Of a DNA stretch of 64,000 nucleotides, positions 36,098-46,591 are shown in pieces (position 1 is the stretch's first letter; each line of letters begins with the position of its first letter). The translations under genes were made by a program, and so were the position numbers. The notes under the pieces were generated by a model, which made no database searches, was not told where the DNA came from, and saw only the letters and a list, made by a program, of their open reading frames with translations. The DNA comes from Dugong dugon (taxonomy: Eukaryota; Chordata; Mammalia; Sirenia; Dugongidae): contig CM057473.1 in assembly GCA_030035585.1 (NCBI GenBank), forward strand, positions 5,692,501 to 5,756,500, given 5' to 3'.

Positions 36098-36590
36098 CAT
36101 AGCCACCACACCCACATCTATAACCAAAGCCTGAGATTCTAAAGGCACCAACGCCACAGCCATCCCCACCTCCACAGGCATCACCTCGTCCACAGGCATC
36201 ACCACGTCCACAGCCATCACCAACCAACTCCACAGCCATCCCCAACCAACTCCACAGCCATCCCCAACCAACTCCACAGCCATCCCCACCTCCACAGCCA
36301 TCCCCACCTCCACAGCCATCCCCACCTCCACAGCCATCCCCACCTCCACAGCCATCACCACATTCACAGCCATCACCAACCAACTCCACAGCCATCCCCA
36401 ACCAACTCCACAGCCATCCCCACCTCCACAGCCATCCCCACCTCCACAGCCATCCCCACCTCCACAGCCATCACCAACCACCTCCACAGCCATCCCCACC
36501 TCCACAGCCATCCCCACCTCCACAGCCATCCCCACCTCCACAGCCATCACTGTAGCTCAGGTCTCCATAGTGGTAGTTGTTGCAGCATAT
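36075..36590 (-). pseudogene. KRTAP20-3-like: KRTAP20-3-like gene filled by a minisatellite
   Basis: On the minus strand this opens with CCNNYHYGDLSYSDGCGG and closes with GAFRISGFGYRCGCGGYG, strikingly like the end of the small human protein KRTAP20-3 (from memory). The expected ATG is ATA at 36590-36588. Between the ends lie about 21 units of a minisatellite of 18 or 22 bp. The 18-bp unit encodes GGGDGC; each 22-bp unit shifts the frame by one. Six 22-bp units add 24 bp, so the two ends are back in the same frame (516 nt, 172 codons), with a single in-frame TGA at 36473-36471. The interior would be read partly as WLWRWG-type nonsense. The last codons run into RTE sequence. Probably a pseudogene, although a recently expanded repeat allele cannot be excluded. 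Confidence 0.65.
36151..36547 (-). repeat. 18/22-bp coding minisatellite
   Basis: About 21 tandem units sharing CTCCACAGCCATC on the plus strand. The common 18-bp unit is CCCCACCTCCACAGCCAT; the 22-bp form carries an extra CCAA (ACCAACCAACTCC). Runs of 18-bp units alternate with groups of 22-bp units. It evidently grew from the Gly-Cys-rich codons of the KRTAP gene. Confidence 0.9.
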
Positions 36591-37058
36591 TTTGTTAGGA
36601 TTTATGGTTTTAGTTGGGGGGTGAAGAGTAAGTTTTTTCATGAATAAAAGCATCACTAAACACTACAAGCCTCGTGCATCTCAGTGTAGGTATGGCAAAC
36701 CACCAGTACTTGAGACATCCTCATATAGACTAACTTGTATTTTAATATCTCATTAATTAGTTTTTTTAGATTAAAAAAAATCCACAAAAATTCATTAAAG
36801 TTGAAGTTGTTTTGCTGGTGTGTTAGGATCCTCCCTAACAGTTGATATGCTTTATACAGGAAAAAAGAAAAGAGGCTGAACTCAGAGACTTTGCTCACGT
36901 GGGTTCTGAATTTAACCTTTATAACCATGCTGCATGACATCATCTAGAGGAGGGAGGTTTCTTTCAATGATTTTGCTAATAATACCTTTCATCATATATG
37001 CAGATTTAAAGCCTAATCAGCACAGCTGTGATGTTGTCTACGTCAATCATAAAAAAAA
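36591..37058. other. KRTAP 5' flank, no other gene seen
   Basis: Sequence upstream (minus-strand sense) of the 36-kb KRTAP pseudogene. I see no clean TATA box at the expected 70-90 bp distance. Nothing else recognised. Confidence 0.4.
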
Positions 37059-37213
37059 GAAGCCCATTGCCGTTGAGTTGATTCCGACTCATAGCAACTC
37101 TATAGGACAGAATAGAACTGCCCCATAGGGTTTCCAAGGAGCCTCTGGTGGATTTGAACTGTAAACTTTTTGGTTAGCAGCCAAGCTCTTAACCACTGTG
37201 CCACCAGGGCTCC
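37059..37213 (-). mobile_element. AfroSINE-type SINE
   Basis: Minus-strand copy: GCCCATTGCCGTTGAGTTGA tail and TTAACCACTGTGCCACCAGG reversed head, little diverged. Confidence 0.93.
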
Positions 37214-38185
37214 ATATGTAAATGTGAGGAGCAAATAATATATTGTGTGTCCAGACTATCACTGATTGTAGTCACATATTGTTCTGTGGTTTTTGTATTG
37301 CTATACTCTATAGAAAATAACGACATTTTGTTGCCTTCTAGCTTTTTTCCCCTCTTCCTTAAAAAAGAAAACCTCTCTCATTACCAAATTTTTATCAAAA
37401 AAATCTTTTTTTGATAGCATGTGTTTTCAGTATTGGAATGCATGCTTACTATTGAGTGCATTTAAATTTTTGTTTGGTAACATGGATTTTGAGAAATAAG
37501 AATTGATAATAAAAGCCACCAATAAGGCAAGTGGCACTGTGGCACCACCGATCTGTGGCATGACAATACACCAATAAGAACTAAATAGAGAATTTGTTGT
37601 GAGCTCCTTTCCATTAGGTTACATGGGGAAGGTCTGATTTTCCAAATATGACACAGAAGAACTAAAGCAAGCCCATCAGGGCTCTCTAATTATCACCAAG
37701 GAAAGCCGTAATTATGCTTGCAAGCCTTATCTCACAGAAATAAAGGGAAAAAGGCAAACGTTTTACAAAACTAACAAATCCAGGAAGCATCACCAAATAG
37801 AATACTCAACCTACACAGCAAGGAGGCTCCAACTCCAGTGTACTGAGCTTCACACATTTCAGAAGGGACCCACATTGATGCTAAATGCATTAGAACCGGA
37901 ATAACGCCTACCTCTGAGGTCCAGAGGTAGAAAAAGTGGCTGGTATACCATTAAACCAATAGTAACTAAAGAATTAAAAAGAAGTCTTTCAATTAATTCT
38001 TCTGTGCCTGTACCAGGGTGCACACGTGTTTCTTCACATAGGGAAAAAAAAAAAAAAAAAAAAGCACTGATAATCTTATTTGACTCTGAGGTCATAGGAA
38101 AATAGTGTAGACATTTCTGAGGCTCAAAGTGGACAGAGGGCCAGGCTGTTTCTTTTTCTTTAGGGTTATTGGCTCTGTATGCATA
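37214..38185. other. No gene seen
   Basis: Unrecognised sequence with a poly-A run at about 38045-38063. The 142-aa minus ORF (38287-37859) spans the poly-A and part of a SINE, so it is accidental. Confidence 0.5.
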
Positions 38186-38391
38186 TGGAGTCCCTGGGTG
38201 GTGCAAACAGTTAACATACTTGAGAGCTAACTGAAAGTTTGGAGGTTTGAATCCATCCAGAGGTGCCTTGGAAGAAAGGCCTGGCAATATACTTCTGAAA
38301 AATCAGCCACTGAGAACTCTATGGAGCACAGCTCTACTTTGACAAGCATAGGTCACCATGAGTCGGAATCAACTTCGTGGTAACTGGTTTC
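38186..38391 (+). mobile_element. AfroSINE variant
   Basis: Plus-strand copy: TGGAGTCCCTGGGTGGTGCA head, CTTCTGAAAAATCAGCCACT body, ATGAGTCGGAATCAACTTCG tail. Confidence 0.9.
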
Positions 38392-38966
38392 TTGATTATG
38401 TGTTATATACCCATGCATCATCTTAAGTTTCGAGAGATCAGTTGAATTTGGGAGTTAGAAGTTTTCAGGAGGATTGAAAACAATTGAGGATTTTCCTTCA
38501 TCACTGTCTTTTGATTGGCACTTTAGGTGGTGCCAGCATATAGGCAGAACCATCTGGAAGCCAGGACCTTTGTTTTTTCCCTCCTTTGTTAAGTGGGAGC
38601 TCAGCATAGACCCGTAGACGTATTTTGAGAGAGAGGAGACAACATAGTAGAGTCAAAGCCAAGAGAACCCAAGCCACTTGCTTCAGTAATGTATTTGTTC
38701 TTTCTTGACCTCCTCAAGTCATGTCTCACATATACCACTTCCACTTGATGATGGGATGCTTCTGCATATACTCAACTATGTAGTTAAGAAGGCCAGACAC
38801 TACCTAGGTCACAATGGTCAGTTCAAGCCACATGGTAACTTGTTGACCCATGGTCAAGAACTCAATAATGAGCCAGAAGCTATTTCTTCAAAGAAGAATA
38901 TAACACCCTGATAGCTCAGAACTGAAACCACTCCTGAATTCCACCTTTCAGCTAAAGATTACACCG
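38392..38966. other. No gene seen
   Basis: Unrecognised sequence; the ORF at 38705-38911 has no known motif. Confidence 0.4.
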
Positions 38967-38975
38967 GACTATAAA

Positions 38976-39262
38976 ACAAACAATAACACATGTGAGGAGC
39001 ATGCTTCTTAGTTCAGTCAAGTATTTGAGACCACATGGACAACACGTGCCCAAAAGCAAAGACAAGAAGGCAGGAAGGGACAGGAAAACTGCACAAATGG
39101 ACATGGAGAACCCAGGGTGGAAAGGCAAGGGGGGAGAGTGCTGGCACATTGCAGGCATTGCAACCAATGTCACAGAACAATTTGTGTATTAATTTTTGAA
39201 TGAAAAACTAACTTGCATTGTAAACTTTCACCTAAAACACAATAAAATCTAAAAAAGAAGAA
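38976..39262 (+). mobile_element. 5'-truncated L1 3' end
   Basis: L1-type 3'UTR ending in AATAAAATCTAAAAAAG. Flanking GACTATAAA repeats at 38967-38975 and 39263-39271 look like a short target duplication. Confidence 0.6.
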
Positions 39263-39601
39263 GACTATAAATCTAGAGGACAGTATGGAATTGCTCCAAA
39301 GTCCTAAAAGCTGGTGCTGTGGTTCACCTACAGAAACCTGTGAAGACCTCCAGACGCCATCTCTATTTACCATAGATACGTCAAATGCCATCGAGTCTGC
39401 TGAGTTATACAGCCCAAATCACACAACAGTATGCATAGCAACCTATGAGCACGTCAGAATCTTCTATCGCTCTTCATTCACTCAGAATTGACAGCCATGT
39501 TATTACTTTGTAAATAGGTATGGGTTCCATTCCCAAATGAGGAATATGTTGCCATAAAAATTCAGGCGGGCTAAGTATTGAATCTCTTTCTTAGTGAAGT
39601 T

Positions 39602-39725
39602 ATTGTTAGCTGCTGTAGAGTTGGATCCAACTCACGGCGACCCCGTGTATAACAGAATGAAACCTTGCCCAGTCCCGTGACATCCTCATGATTGTTGGTG
39701 TGCTTGAGTCCATTGTTGCCTTTCA
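39602..39725 (-). mobile_element. RTE/SINE 3' tail fragment
   Basis: TTGTTAGCTGCTGTAGAGTT and CTTGCCCAGTCCCGTGACAT correspond to the reversed RTE 3' terminus. Confidence 0.75.
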
Positions 39726-40082
39726 ACCTAGGGGACTCATCTTGCAGCACTATATTGGACAATATTCTGTTGTGATCTGTAAAGTTTTCATTGGCTAATT
39801 TTCAGAAATAGATGACCAGGCCTTTCTTCCTAGTCTGTCTTAGTTTGGAAGCGCTACTGAAACCTGTCCACCATGGGTGACCCTGCTGGTATTTGAAATA
39901 CTAGTGGCATAGCTTCTAGCTATAATTGATTGTAAATCTGAATTCTTTCCTGAAGTAGATAATATTTAACCTAGAACGCTTGAGTTAATGGAAAGGATAA
40001 GCCACAGCCATCTCTTTAAAAGATGAGATTCAATACAGTGTTACTTTTAATACGTTAATAATTATCAAAATTTATGTCATTG

Positions 40083-40757
40083 CTGTTCTGACCAGGATCA
40101 CAACAGAGGGCTCTGGACAGAGCTGGAGAAGGATGTAGAACAAAATTCTAACTCACAAAAAAAAAAAAAAGACCAGATTTACTGGCCTAAAGGAGACTGG
40201 AGAAACCTCGAGAGTATGGCCCCCAGACACCCTTTCAGCTCAGTGGTGAAGTCATTTCCGAGGTTCACCATTCAGCCGGGGAGTGGACAGCCCCATAAAA
40301 CCAAATGGGACTAATGAGGCACAGCAGTCCAGGGACAAGGGCCAGAAGGCAGAAGGGGACAAGGAAGCTGGTGATAGAGAACCCAAAGTTGAGTAAAGAT
40401 AGTGTTGATGTGTTGTGAGGTTGTTAACTGTTGTCATAGGGCGACATGTGTACTAACTGTTAAACGAGAAATTATTTTGTTCTGTAAGCCTTCATCTTAA
40501 GTGAGAATAGCAGCACAATTGGAAGAGCATAGTCGATGTCACTGAACTGTGCATGTAGAAATTTTTGAAATGGTGTATCTTTGGCTATGTACATTTTCAC
40601 CAAAAAAGAAAGGTCGAGAAGGGCGATGGTTGACATGTTGTGAGGTTGTTAACCCATGTCATAAAACAATATGTGTCCTACTGTTTCATGAGAAACTCTT
40701 TGCTCTGTAAGCCTTCACCTGAAGTACAATAAAAAAAAAGTAAAAAAAAAAAAAAAA
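40083..40757 (+). mobile_element. 5'-truncated L1 with target duplication
   Basis: A 675-bp plus-strand copy of the 3'UTR of the same L1 family as 53823-62163. It is flanked by TTATGTCATTG at 40072-40082 and 40758-40768 and ends in a poly-A tail. It shows the same internal duplication as the full-length copy: TAAGCCTTCA at 40495 and again at 40708. Confidence 0.88.
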
Positions 40758-40768
40758 TTATGTCATTG

Positions 40769-41671
40769 TTTTCTTTTAGTCAATGAAGTACTAAAGTAAC
40801 TGCAATGATTTTGAAATCCAGAAGACAAATTTTTAGCATGTCAAGCCTTATATTTGCCTTAATTGTTTATATATATTTTTGTTCTAAAGAAGCATAATTG
40901 GTTGATCAATAGGAGACTTTCAAGAATAAAACTATTTTTCAAAATGTCTGGAAGGCAGATCTGGCTCTGGGATTGCCAACACAGGGGTTGCAGGGGTGGG
41001 AGTGGAGCCCTGGAGGGGGCTCCACGAGGGACGCTGTGACCCAGCACAGGAGGAAGGTGAGGGGGTTAAGCTCTGGGCCCTCCAGTCACACAGCCCAGCT
41101 TTATCCAGCTTGGCTTCTCCACACCCTGTCTCTGCAGAGGAGACGCGTCACAGTGATGAGAACATCAGTAAATCTTAGTTGTTATTATTTCTATGATCAT
41201 ATTTTCTAAATAAAAAAATTGGACAAATAGGTGGTCTGAAAACAGGAAAAAAAAAATCCTCCATTTTTACATAACAACCTGGTCTTTGGACCCTAACCAG
41301 GTTGATAAGTGAGGAGTGGGTGTATATGTGGTTGTGTGGGCTTAATATTATGGTATATATATTTTGGAGGAAGAATGCACTCTATTAATGAATCCAGGAG
41401 CTTATATATTATCTATAAATAAGGTCACTCTTAGTATGGCCTATGGAAGTCATGCAATTGGAGAATGTTCTTACAATATCAAAGGAATAATTGATCAGAT
41501 AATTTAAATTTTCTTAATGAGATAATGAAACATTATTTTTTTCTGTAGCTCCCTTTTCTGGTGTTGTATCTATTACTGATTTTTCCCTTTCTAATTGGAC
41601 ATATGTTTGCAATTCCCAAAGTATTCTTAGCCACCTTTGTTCTGAAAATTAAGCAAACAACATACTTGTCA
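40769..41671. other. No gene seen
   Basis: Unrecognised; locally GC-rich around 40980-41150, with small ORFs on both strands (40973-41209, 40859-41047) lacking any known motif. Confidence 0.4.
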
Positions 41672-41862
41672 CTGTTGTTGGTGAGTTGATTCCGACTCAT
41701 GGTGATCTCAAGTATGCAGAGTAGAACTGCTCCATAGGGTTTTCAAGGCTGTGAAAACAGATTGCCAGACCTGTCTTCCGAGAGGCCTCTGGGTGGGTTC
41801 GAACCACCAACCTTTCAGTTACTAGTTGAACACTTAACGCTTTGTGTCACCCAAGAACTCCT
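41672..41862 (-). mobile_element. AfroSINE-type SINE
   Basis: Minus-strand copy: GTTGGTGAGTTGATTCCGAC tail, GCCTCTGGGTGGGTTCGAAC head region. Confidence 0.88.
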
Positions 41863-42641
41863 GTACATGTTACCACTGAACTATATTTCAAATATGACAA
41901 CACTAATATGTACCTTTTAACCAAACATGGTAGTTTTGGAAACCAAATAAAAAAATACCCAGCTGTCTAGTCAAAATGAGAATTGGTCTCACTGACAGGT
42001 CATCAGATGAAATTTCACTTACAGAAGTATTCCTGGTAGTAGAACCAGGGAGAAGGCTAAAACCGGTGGAATGAATACGTAATGTTCATGTCTTTGCATG
42101 AAAAAGTGGAGATATAAAAATTAGCTGCCACCGATTAAGGGAGAAAGCAGTGATTCTTTCTGCTTAGACCTGGCTTTCCAAGATGGTGACTAGGGATCTG
42201 TCTCAGGAGAATGTCACAGATGTGAAAGACAGAGAGCCCACTTAGAACATAGCCACCAGGTAAGGGGTATGCTTCAGATGTTATTTCTTCGAACTGCAGA
42301 GGAGAAGCCAGAGGTACGTGAATGATTCAGCAACTCAGCTGGAACGACACACCCCAATCTGGAGGCAGCAGCAGAGAAATTCCCTAACTTGAGGCTTATG
42401 GAATGTCCAAGGGGAAAAAGGATAGTAGCTTTACTACTTATAAGATTACAGTTTAACCTGATAAGGTGTGGAAAAAAAGAGATGCTGCAAAAGCATGTGA
42501 GAGAGAAGATTTTACCAGGGCCACAGGAAAAAGAAGAAATGTGATACCTGACGTACACACAGAAACACCTAACACGTGCAAATATACACATGATAGAGAG
42601 AAATTAATGTGAGTTACAATAAATAAGCTACGGAAAAATTC
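41863..42641. other. KRTAP-unit 3' flank, no other gene
   Basis: Mostly unrecognised. The last 50 bp (42590-42640, with GATAGAGAGAAATTAATGTG) are similar to 53036-53060, so they belong to the duplicated KRTAP unit downstream of the poly(A) site. Confidence 0.45.
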
Positions 42642-42848
42642 AGGAGCCCTGGTGGCACAGGGATTAAGTTCTTGGCTGCTAACCAAAAGGTTGGTGGCTT
42701 GAACCCACCTGTCGCTCTGCAGGATAAAGATGTGGCAGTCTGCTTCTGTAAAGACTGCAGCCTTGGAAACCCTATGGGGCAGTTGTATTCTGTCCTATAG
42801 GGTCACTGTAAGTCAGAATCAACTCGATGGCAAAGGGTTACGGGTTAT
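42642..42848 (+). mobile_element. AfroSINE-type SINE in KRTAP 3' flank
   Basis: Plus-strand copy (AGGAGCCCTGGTGGCACAGG to TCGATGGCAAAGGGTTACGG). It sits next to the place where the 46- and 53-kb paralogs carry their poly(A) signals. Confidence 0.92.
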
Positions 42849-43032
42849 GGGAAAGTTGATTGAAAAATAAACTTTTTGCATATGACAGGTGTTGAAAAAT
42901 ACGGTGGTATTACCATTACAGATAAAAGTATCTTTAAAATGTAAGATAGCCTGAATGATCTTGGTCCAATGAGATGAAGCATGCCAGATCTGTGCTTATG
43001 TTTTCCAGATAGCGCAGCGTATGTTTGCGGTT

Positions 43033-43168
43033 GAGACAGAATGGAACTACTATAATTATGAATGCTGGAGCCACAGTCAGTGTAGCATACGTTTTCCATG
43101 GAGACAGAATGGAATTACTACAGTGATGAATGCTGGAGCCACAGTCTGTGCATCAAAGAAGAGGAATC
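43033..43168 (-). repeat. Tandem duplication in KRTAP 3'UTR
   Basis: The plus-strand phrase GAGACAGAATGGAA begins at 43033 and again at 43101, each followed by GAATGCTGGAGCCACAGTC: two units with a 68-bp period. The 53-kb paralog has one corresponding unit at about 53297-53340 (GGAGACAGAAATAAATTG, then GAATGCTGGGGCCATAGTC). Confidence 0.8.
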
Positions 43169-43181
43169 CAGGCTGAGTTGC

Positions 43182-43349
43182 TCAGAAGGCACCTCCTTGG
43201 AATCCACCCAACCAGCGTCTATGGTAGCAAGATGGGCAGCAGCAACCAGATCCATGTTCCCCATAGCCATGATAACCACAGCCACAGGCAAAGCCACAGC
43301 CACATCCATAGCCACAACTCAGACCACCGTAGTAGTTGCCATAGGACAT
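43182..43349 (-). CDS. KRTAP: High glycine-tyrosine keratin-associated protein, 55 aa
   Basis: An intact single-exon ORF from the ATG at 43349-43347 to the TGA at 43184-43182. It opens MSYGNYYGGLSCGYGCGCGF and ends CCCPSCYHRRWLGGFQGGAF, dominated by Gly, Cys and Tyr. This is the composition and length of the KRTAP6/19/20/21/22 hair-matrix proteins, which pack and cross-link keratin intermediate filaments in hair-shaft cells (family knowledge). The C-terminal CPxCYxRxW pattern resembles KRTAP20 and KRTAP22; I cannot settle which. The start is in a good context (ACACCATG). An upstream ATG at 43415 is in frame and would add 22 residues; the lack of Gly-Tyr character there favours the downstream start. 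The TATA position reads TGTTAACAA and the poly(A) signal position AATCAA, so expression is doubtful. A SINE lies 129 bp upstream. Confidence 0.8.
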   Translation of the reverse strand: MSYGNYYGGLSCGYGCGCGFACGCGYHGYGEHGSGCCCPSCYHRRWLGGFQGGAF

Positions 43350-43412
43350 GGTGTCAGAAGTGGGAAGCTCAGTCGAGGAGCAAGGAACTGATGTCCTCAA
43401 TCTGAAAGTCAC

Positions 43413-43433
43413 CATCTGTTTTTTGTTAACACT
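43413..43433 (-). promoter_or_regulatory. Degenerate TATA region of the 43-kb KRTAP copy
   Basis: Aligning the 5' flanks of the three KRTAP paralogs puts TGTTAACAAAAAAC (43433-43420) where the 46-kb gene has TATATAAAAGG. The in-frame upstream ATG is at 43415-43413. Inferred by comparison only. Confidence 0.4.
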
Positions 43434-43477
43434 GACGGGCCAGGAAGAGATGTTTGTGTGAAAACAAACAAATAAAA

Positions 43478-43679
43478 AGCTAGCTGCCATCAAGTTGATA
43501 TCTGACTTCTGGTGACCCTCGGTGTGTAAGAGTAGAACTATGCTTGATATTCAATGGCTGATTTTTTTTGAACGCAGATCCACAGGACTTTCTTCCAAGA
43601 TGCCTCTGGGTAGACTCAGTCCATCAATCTCTCTTTTAGCAGCTGAGCCTGTTAACCATTTGCACCACCCAGGGACTTA
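43478..43679 (-). mobile_element. AfroSINE-type SINE upstream of a KRTAP gene
   Basis: Minus-strand copy (GCTGCCATCAAGTTGATATC to TGCACCACCCAGGGAC). It begins 129 bp upstream of the KRTAP start and replaces the conserved upstream box seen in the 46- and 53-kb paralogs. Confidence 0.85.
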
Positions 43680-45267
43680 CTTCTGTGTGAAATAGGGAAG
43701 CCCAGATATGTTTATAATTGATGGAAACCTAAGTATGAGACAATAAGGATGCAGTATCAGTCAAAAATTACGTCATATGTAAATATGCAGGTGACTTAAT
43801 AAAAACAGTTTTAGTAGGTTCTGAGGAGCAATTTTATTTTATGTTATTTAAAAGTAGTTTGTATTAACCTTCTCTGAGTTGCCCCTTGGGTTAGCCTCAG
43901 AGAGTGATCAGTTTAGTTTCTGTATCGTTATTCTATCCACAGCCTTATGAAAGTTGCGTGAAAGATAAGCTTTCTGAGCTCTCATTGTCTATTGCTGCTG
44001 CACCCACATTATCTCTAACACTACTAGCAACAGAATTTATATGACCTTGGAACATTGAGACTTGGATATATATATGTGTGTATGTGCATATGTGAGTAAC
44101 ACTGATTTCTCATATGCTCCTACTTGAAAATATAATAATGTTCCAGTGAAAAGTTCAAAATATTTAATAAGAATTATTCATTCAACTATCCAAAAAATAT
44201 ATGGTGGTCTTAATGCAGTGAATTATGTGACTTCAAATAATATTATTCTGTTACTCATAGGATGATGATGAGGTAATTGTGCAAGGGCATTTGAGAAAGT
44301 TCCAGAATTCCAAGATCAAAATTATAATAATGTATTATTTAAATAGATGCTGTGGCAATTAAAGTTGGTTTCTTTGGAATATACAAATGTTCTGTGTTTT
44401 ATAACAAATTTTTTCCAATTATTAATACAAACTTGCAGTTTAAAAAATGCAGTTTAGCTGTAAGTGTTGGTTGGGCAGATTGTCATCCTGAGTTTTCTAA
44501 CTGCAAAAAGATATTGCCTATATATACATCTTTTCAACAGAACATTGCAATTTCTTCCAAATCAAATAAAAATTATTCAAAATGGATATCTAATCAGAAA
44601 CAAATTATATTTCCCGTTGTTTCTGGTGGCTGGATTTGGAGGAGGATGCCAGTAAGAAAATTATTATCCTGTATCTACAAAGGAAAAGTTCAAACTACCC
44701 AGTGTCAAAGCTGATGGTCCAAGAGGGAATACTGTTATCCTGGTTTGTTGAATTCTGGTGTGTTGAAATGGTAGGGAGAAAACATTTCCTCTACTCTTTT
44801 TTTTTTTGACAAGAATGTCAGGTGGATGCACCACATCACAGCAACTGACGTGGTGGTCTTTCTAATCCCTTTGGGGTGAGAAGCTTTTGCTGAAAGAGAA
44901 ACTAGGAAAATGTTAACAAAGCAATTATATCCACAGAAACAGAGTTCTAAATGATATACTCCAATGGTGTGGTGTAGAGAAACAGCCCAAGACAGAAGCT
45001 AGAACTACTGTTTTTGGTAATAGTTTTGATTTAAAAAAAAAAAAAAGAGGATGAGGCCAAGTCTTTAGGCTGATCAGACATAAATGGACCCAGGGGCTGC
45101 AAATTCTCATGAACGCACATATATTCACAGGTGCTATTAGAAACACCTGGTGGTTATATCCACCACTTTCCCTGGTCTTGGTCAAGAAGGACTACAGTTC
45201 TGGAATCCGGGATTTAGAGGAATCTGGACCTTATTCCTGCTTCCCACACATGCTCCTACCTAACCAA
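43680..45267. other. No gene seen
   Basis: Unrecognised sequence. The 120-aa ORF at 44352-44714 has no known motif, no Gly-Tyr character and no flanking promoter like those of the KRTAP genes. A TA/TG-rich stretch lies at 44066-44090. Confidence 0.45.
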
Positions 45268-45427
45268 AGACCAAACCCATTGCCATCGAGATGATTCTGA
45301 CTCATAGCCACCCTCTAGAACAGAGTAGAACTGCTCCATAGTGTTTCCAAGGAGTGGCTGGTGGATTCAAACTTCTGATCTTTTGGTTAGCAGCCGAGCT
45401 CTTAACCACTGTGCCACCAGGGCTCCT
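45268..45427 (-). mobile_element. AfroSINE-type SINE with target duplication
   Basis: Minus-strand copy, with GCTCCTACCTA repeated at both sides (about 45252-45262 and 45422-45432). Confidence 0.92.
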
Positions 45428-46300
45428 ACCTAGGGGTTAGGGATACATGGGCCAAATGGATATGCCACAGGAGTTTATGACTCCCACCATAGACAGCTCT
45501 TTGGGTGTCTGATATTGTGGAATTCCTTGCCAATGACCCCGAGCTTGCTCCCAAGGTCTTGTTGTCCTTCATCCCAGGTGGACTCCATTACTGGGCTGTG
45601 CTTCCCTAGGCTTGAGAGGCAACAAAGGTGTGGTTGTGGTTGTTAGTGAATGATGTATACATAGGGCTGGGTGGTCTACTTAAGTCCACTAAATGCCCTC
45701 TGGTGTCTGGGATGGAGCAGGGGTGAAGTGAGATGGGAGCAGGCTGTAGGCTTCAGGCTACTGACTCAGAACAGAAAGGTAGCTCTGCTCTCACCTAAAA
45801 ATTCTGATGCAGAACTCTGAGGAGTCTGAGAATTCCAAATTAGAACACTGCCTTATGCATCATTATGAAGTTTATCAGGGTAGAAGAATAGACATATAAA
45901 TCAATTTTAGTAGGATGTTTTGCTACTTGAAGCAATGGGCTCATATTTCAGATTATGATTTTGACATATTTAGACATATGGTATGTGAGCCTCCCTTTGT
46001 ATTCTTATCCTGAGCCTGCCAAGGTTAGCACTGAGCCTAGCTAGTTAACCCTTGCCATTTTAGGCAAAACCTAAAAGCTCAGCAGGGCACCAAAGGTGTC
46101 AATTTTTATTTTCTTTCCCTCACCACCATCATTTGGGTCTGTTTCTGTTGCTCTTTCTCCTTCTCCCTGTCTCTTTTGTTCCTCTCTCACTGTTTCTGCA
46201 CGTTTTCCTCTCTCTTTCCCTTTCTGTCTCTCTCTCTCACACACAAAGACATAAGCATATATGCAAAAAATACGAGAAAACAGTTGCAATGTGAAATATA
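45428..46300. other. No gene seen
   Basis: Unrecognised sequence, with a CT-rich stretch around 46140-46245 (CTCTCTCTCAC). The 134-aa minus ORF 46475-46071 is low-complexity antisense and not credible. Confidence 0.45.
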
Positions 46301-46301
46301 A

Positions 46302-46307
46302 TTTATT
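46302..46307 (-). other. Poly(A) signal of the 46-kb KRTAP gene
   Basis: AATAAA on the minus strand, 285 nt after the stop codon. It lies in a stretch alignable with the AATAAA at 53095-53090 of the 53-kb paralog. Confidence 0.65.
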
Positions 46308-46591
46308 GAAAAATTTGCTAATTATTTTCTCATATACATCTTTAAAACCAAAATCAGTGAGCAAGTGTGGTAGAAATGCAATAGCAAAGGAAAAGCATTT
46401 TAAAAAAAATATAAATTGTGAGGTATTCCAGATGATTTTGGCCAATAAAGATGATGTCTGCCAAATCTGATTCATGTTTTTCTAGGTAATCTAGAATGAG
46501 TTTACCACTGGCTAAAGAGGTGATAGAAATTCTAAGGTCATTCCTGCAGAAGCAGGATGAGTCCAATAGGCTCAGAAGCTTTATAAATTTC

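Noticed and set aside
36151..36547. CRISPR-like array
   Set aside because: The units are contiguous minisatellite copies without unique spacers, inside a mammalian gene remnant.
35978..36550. 190-aa minus-strand ORF of MAVEVG repeats
   Set aside because: It is another frame of the minisatellite in the KRTAP pseudogene; the Gly-Cys frame with KRTAP ends explains the sequence better.
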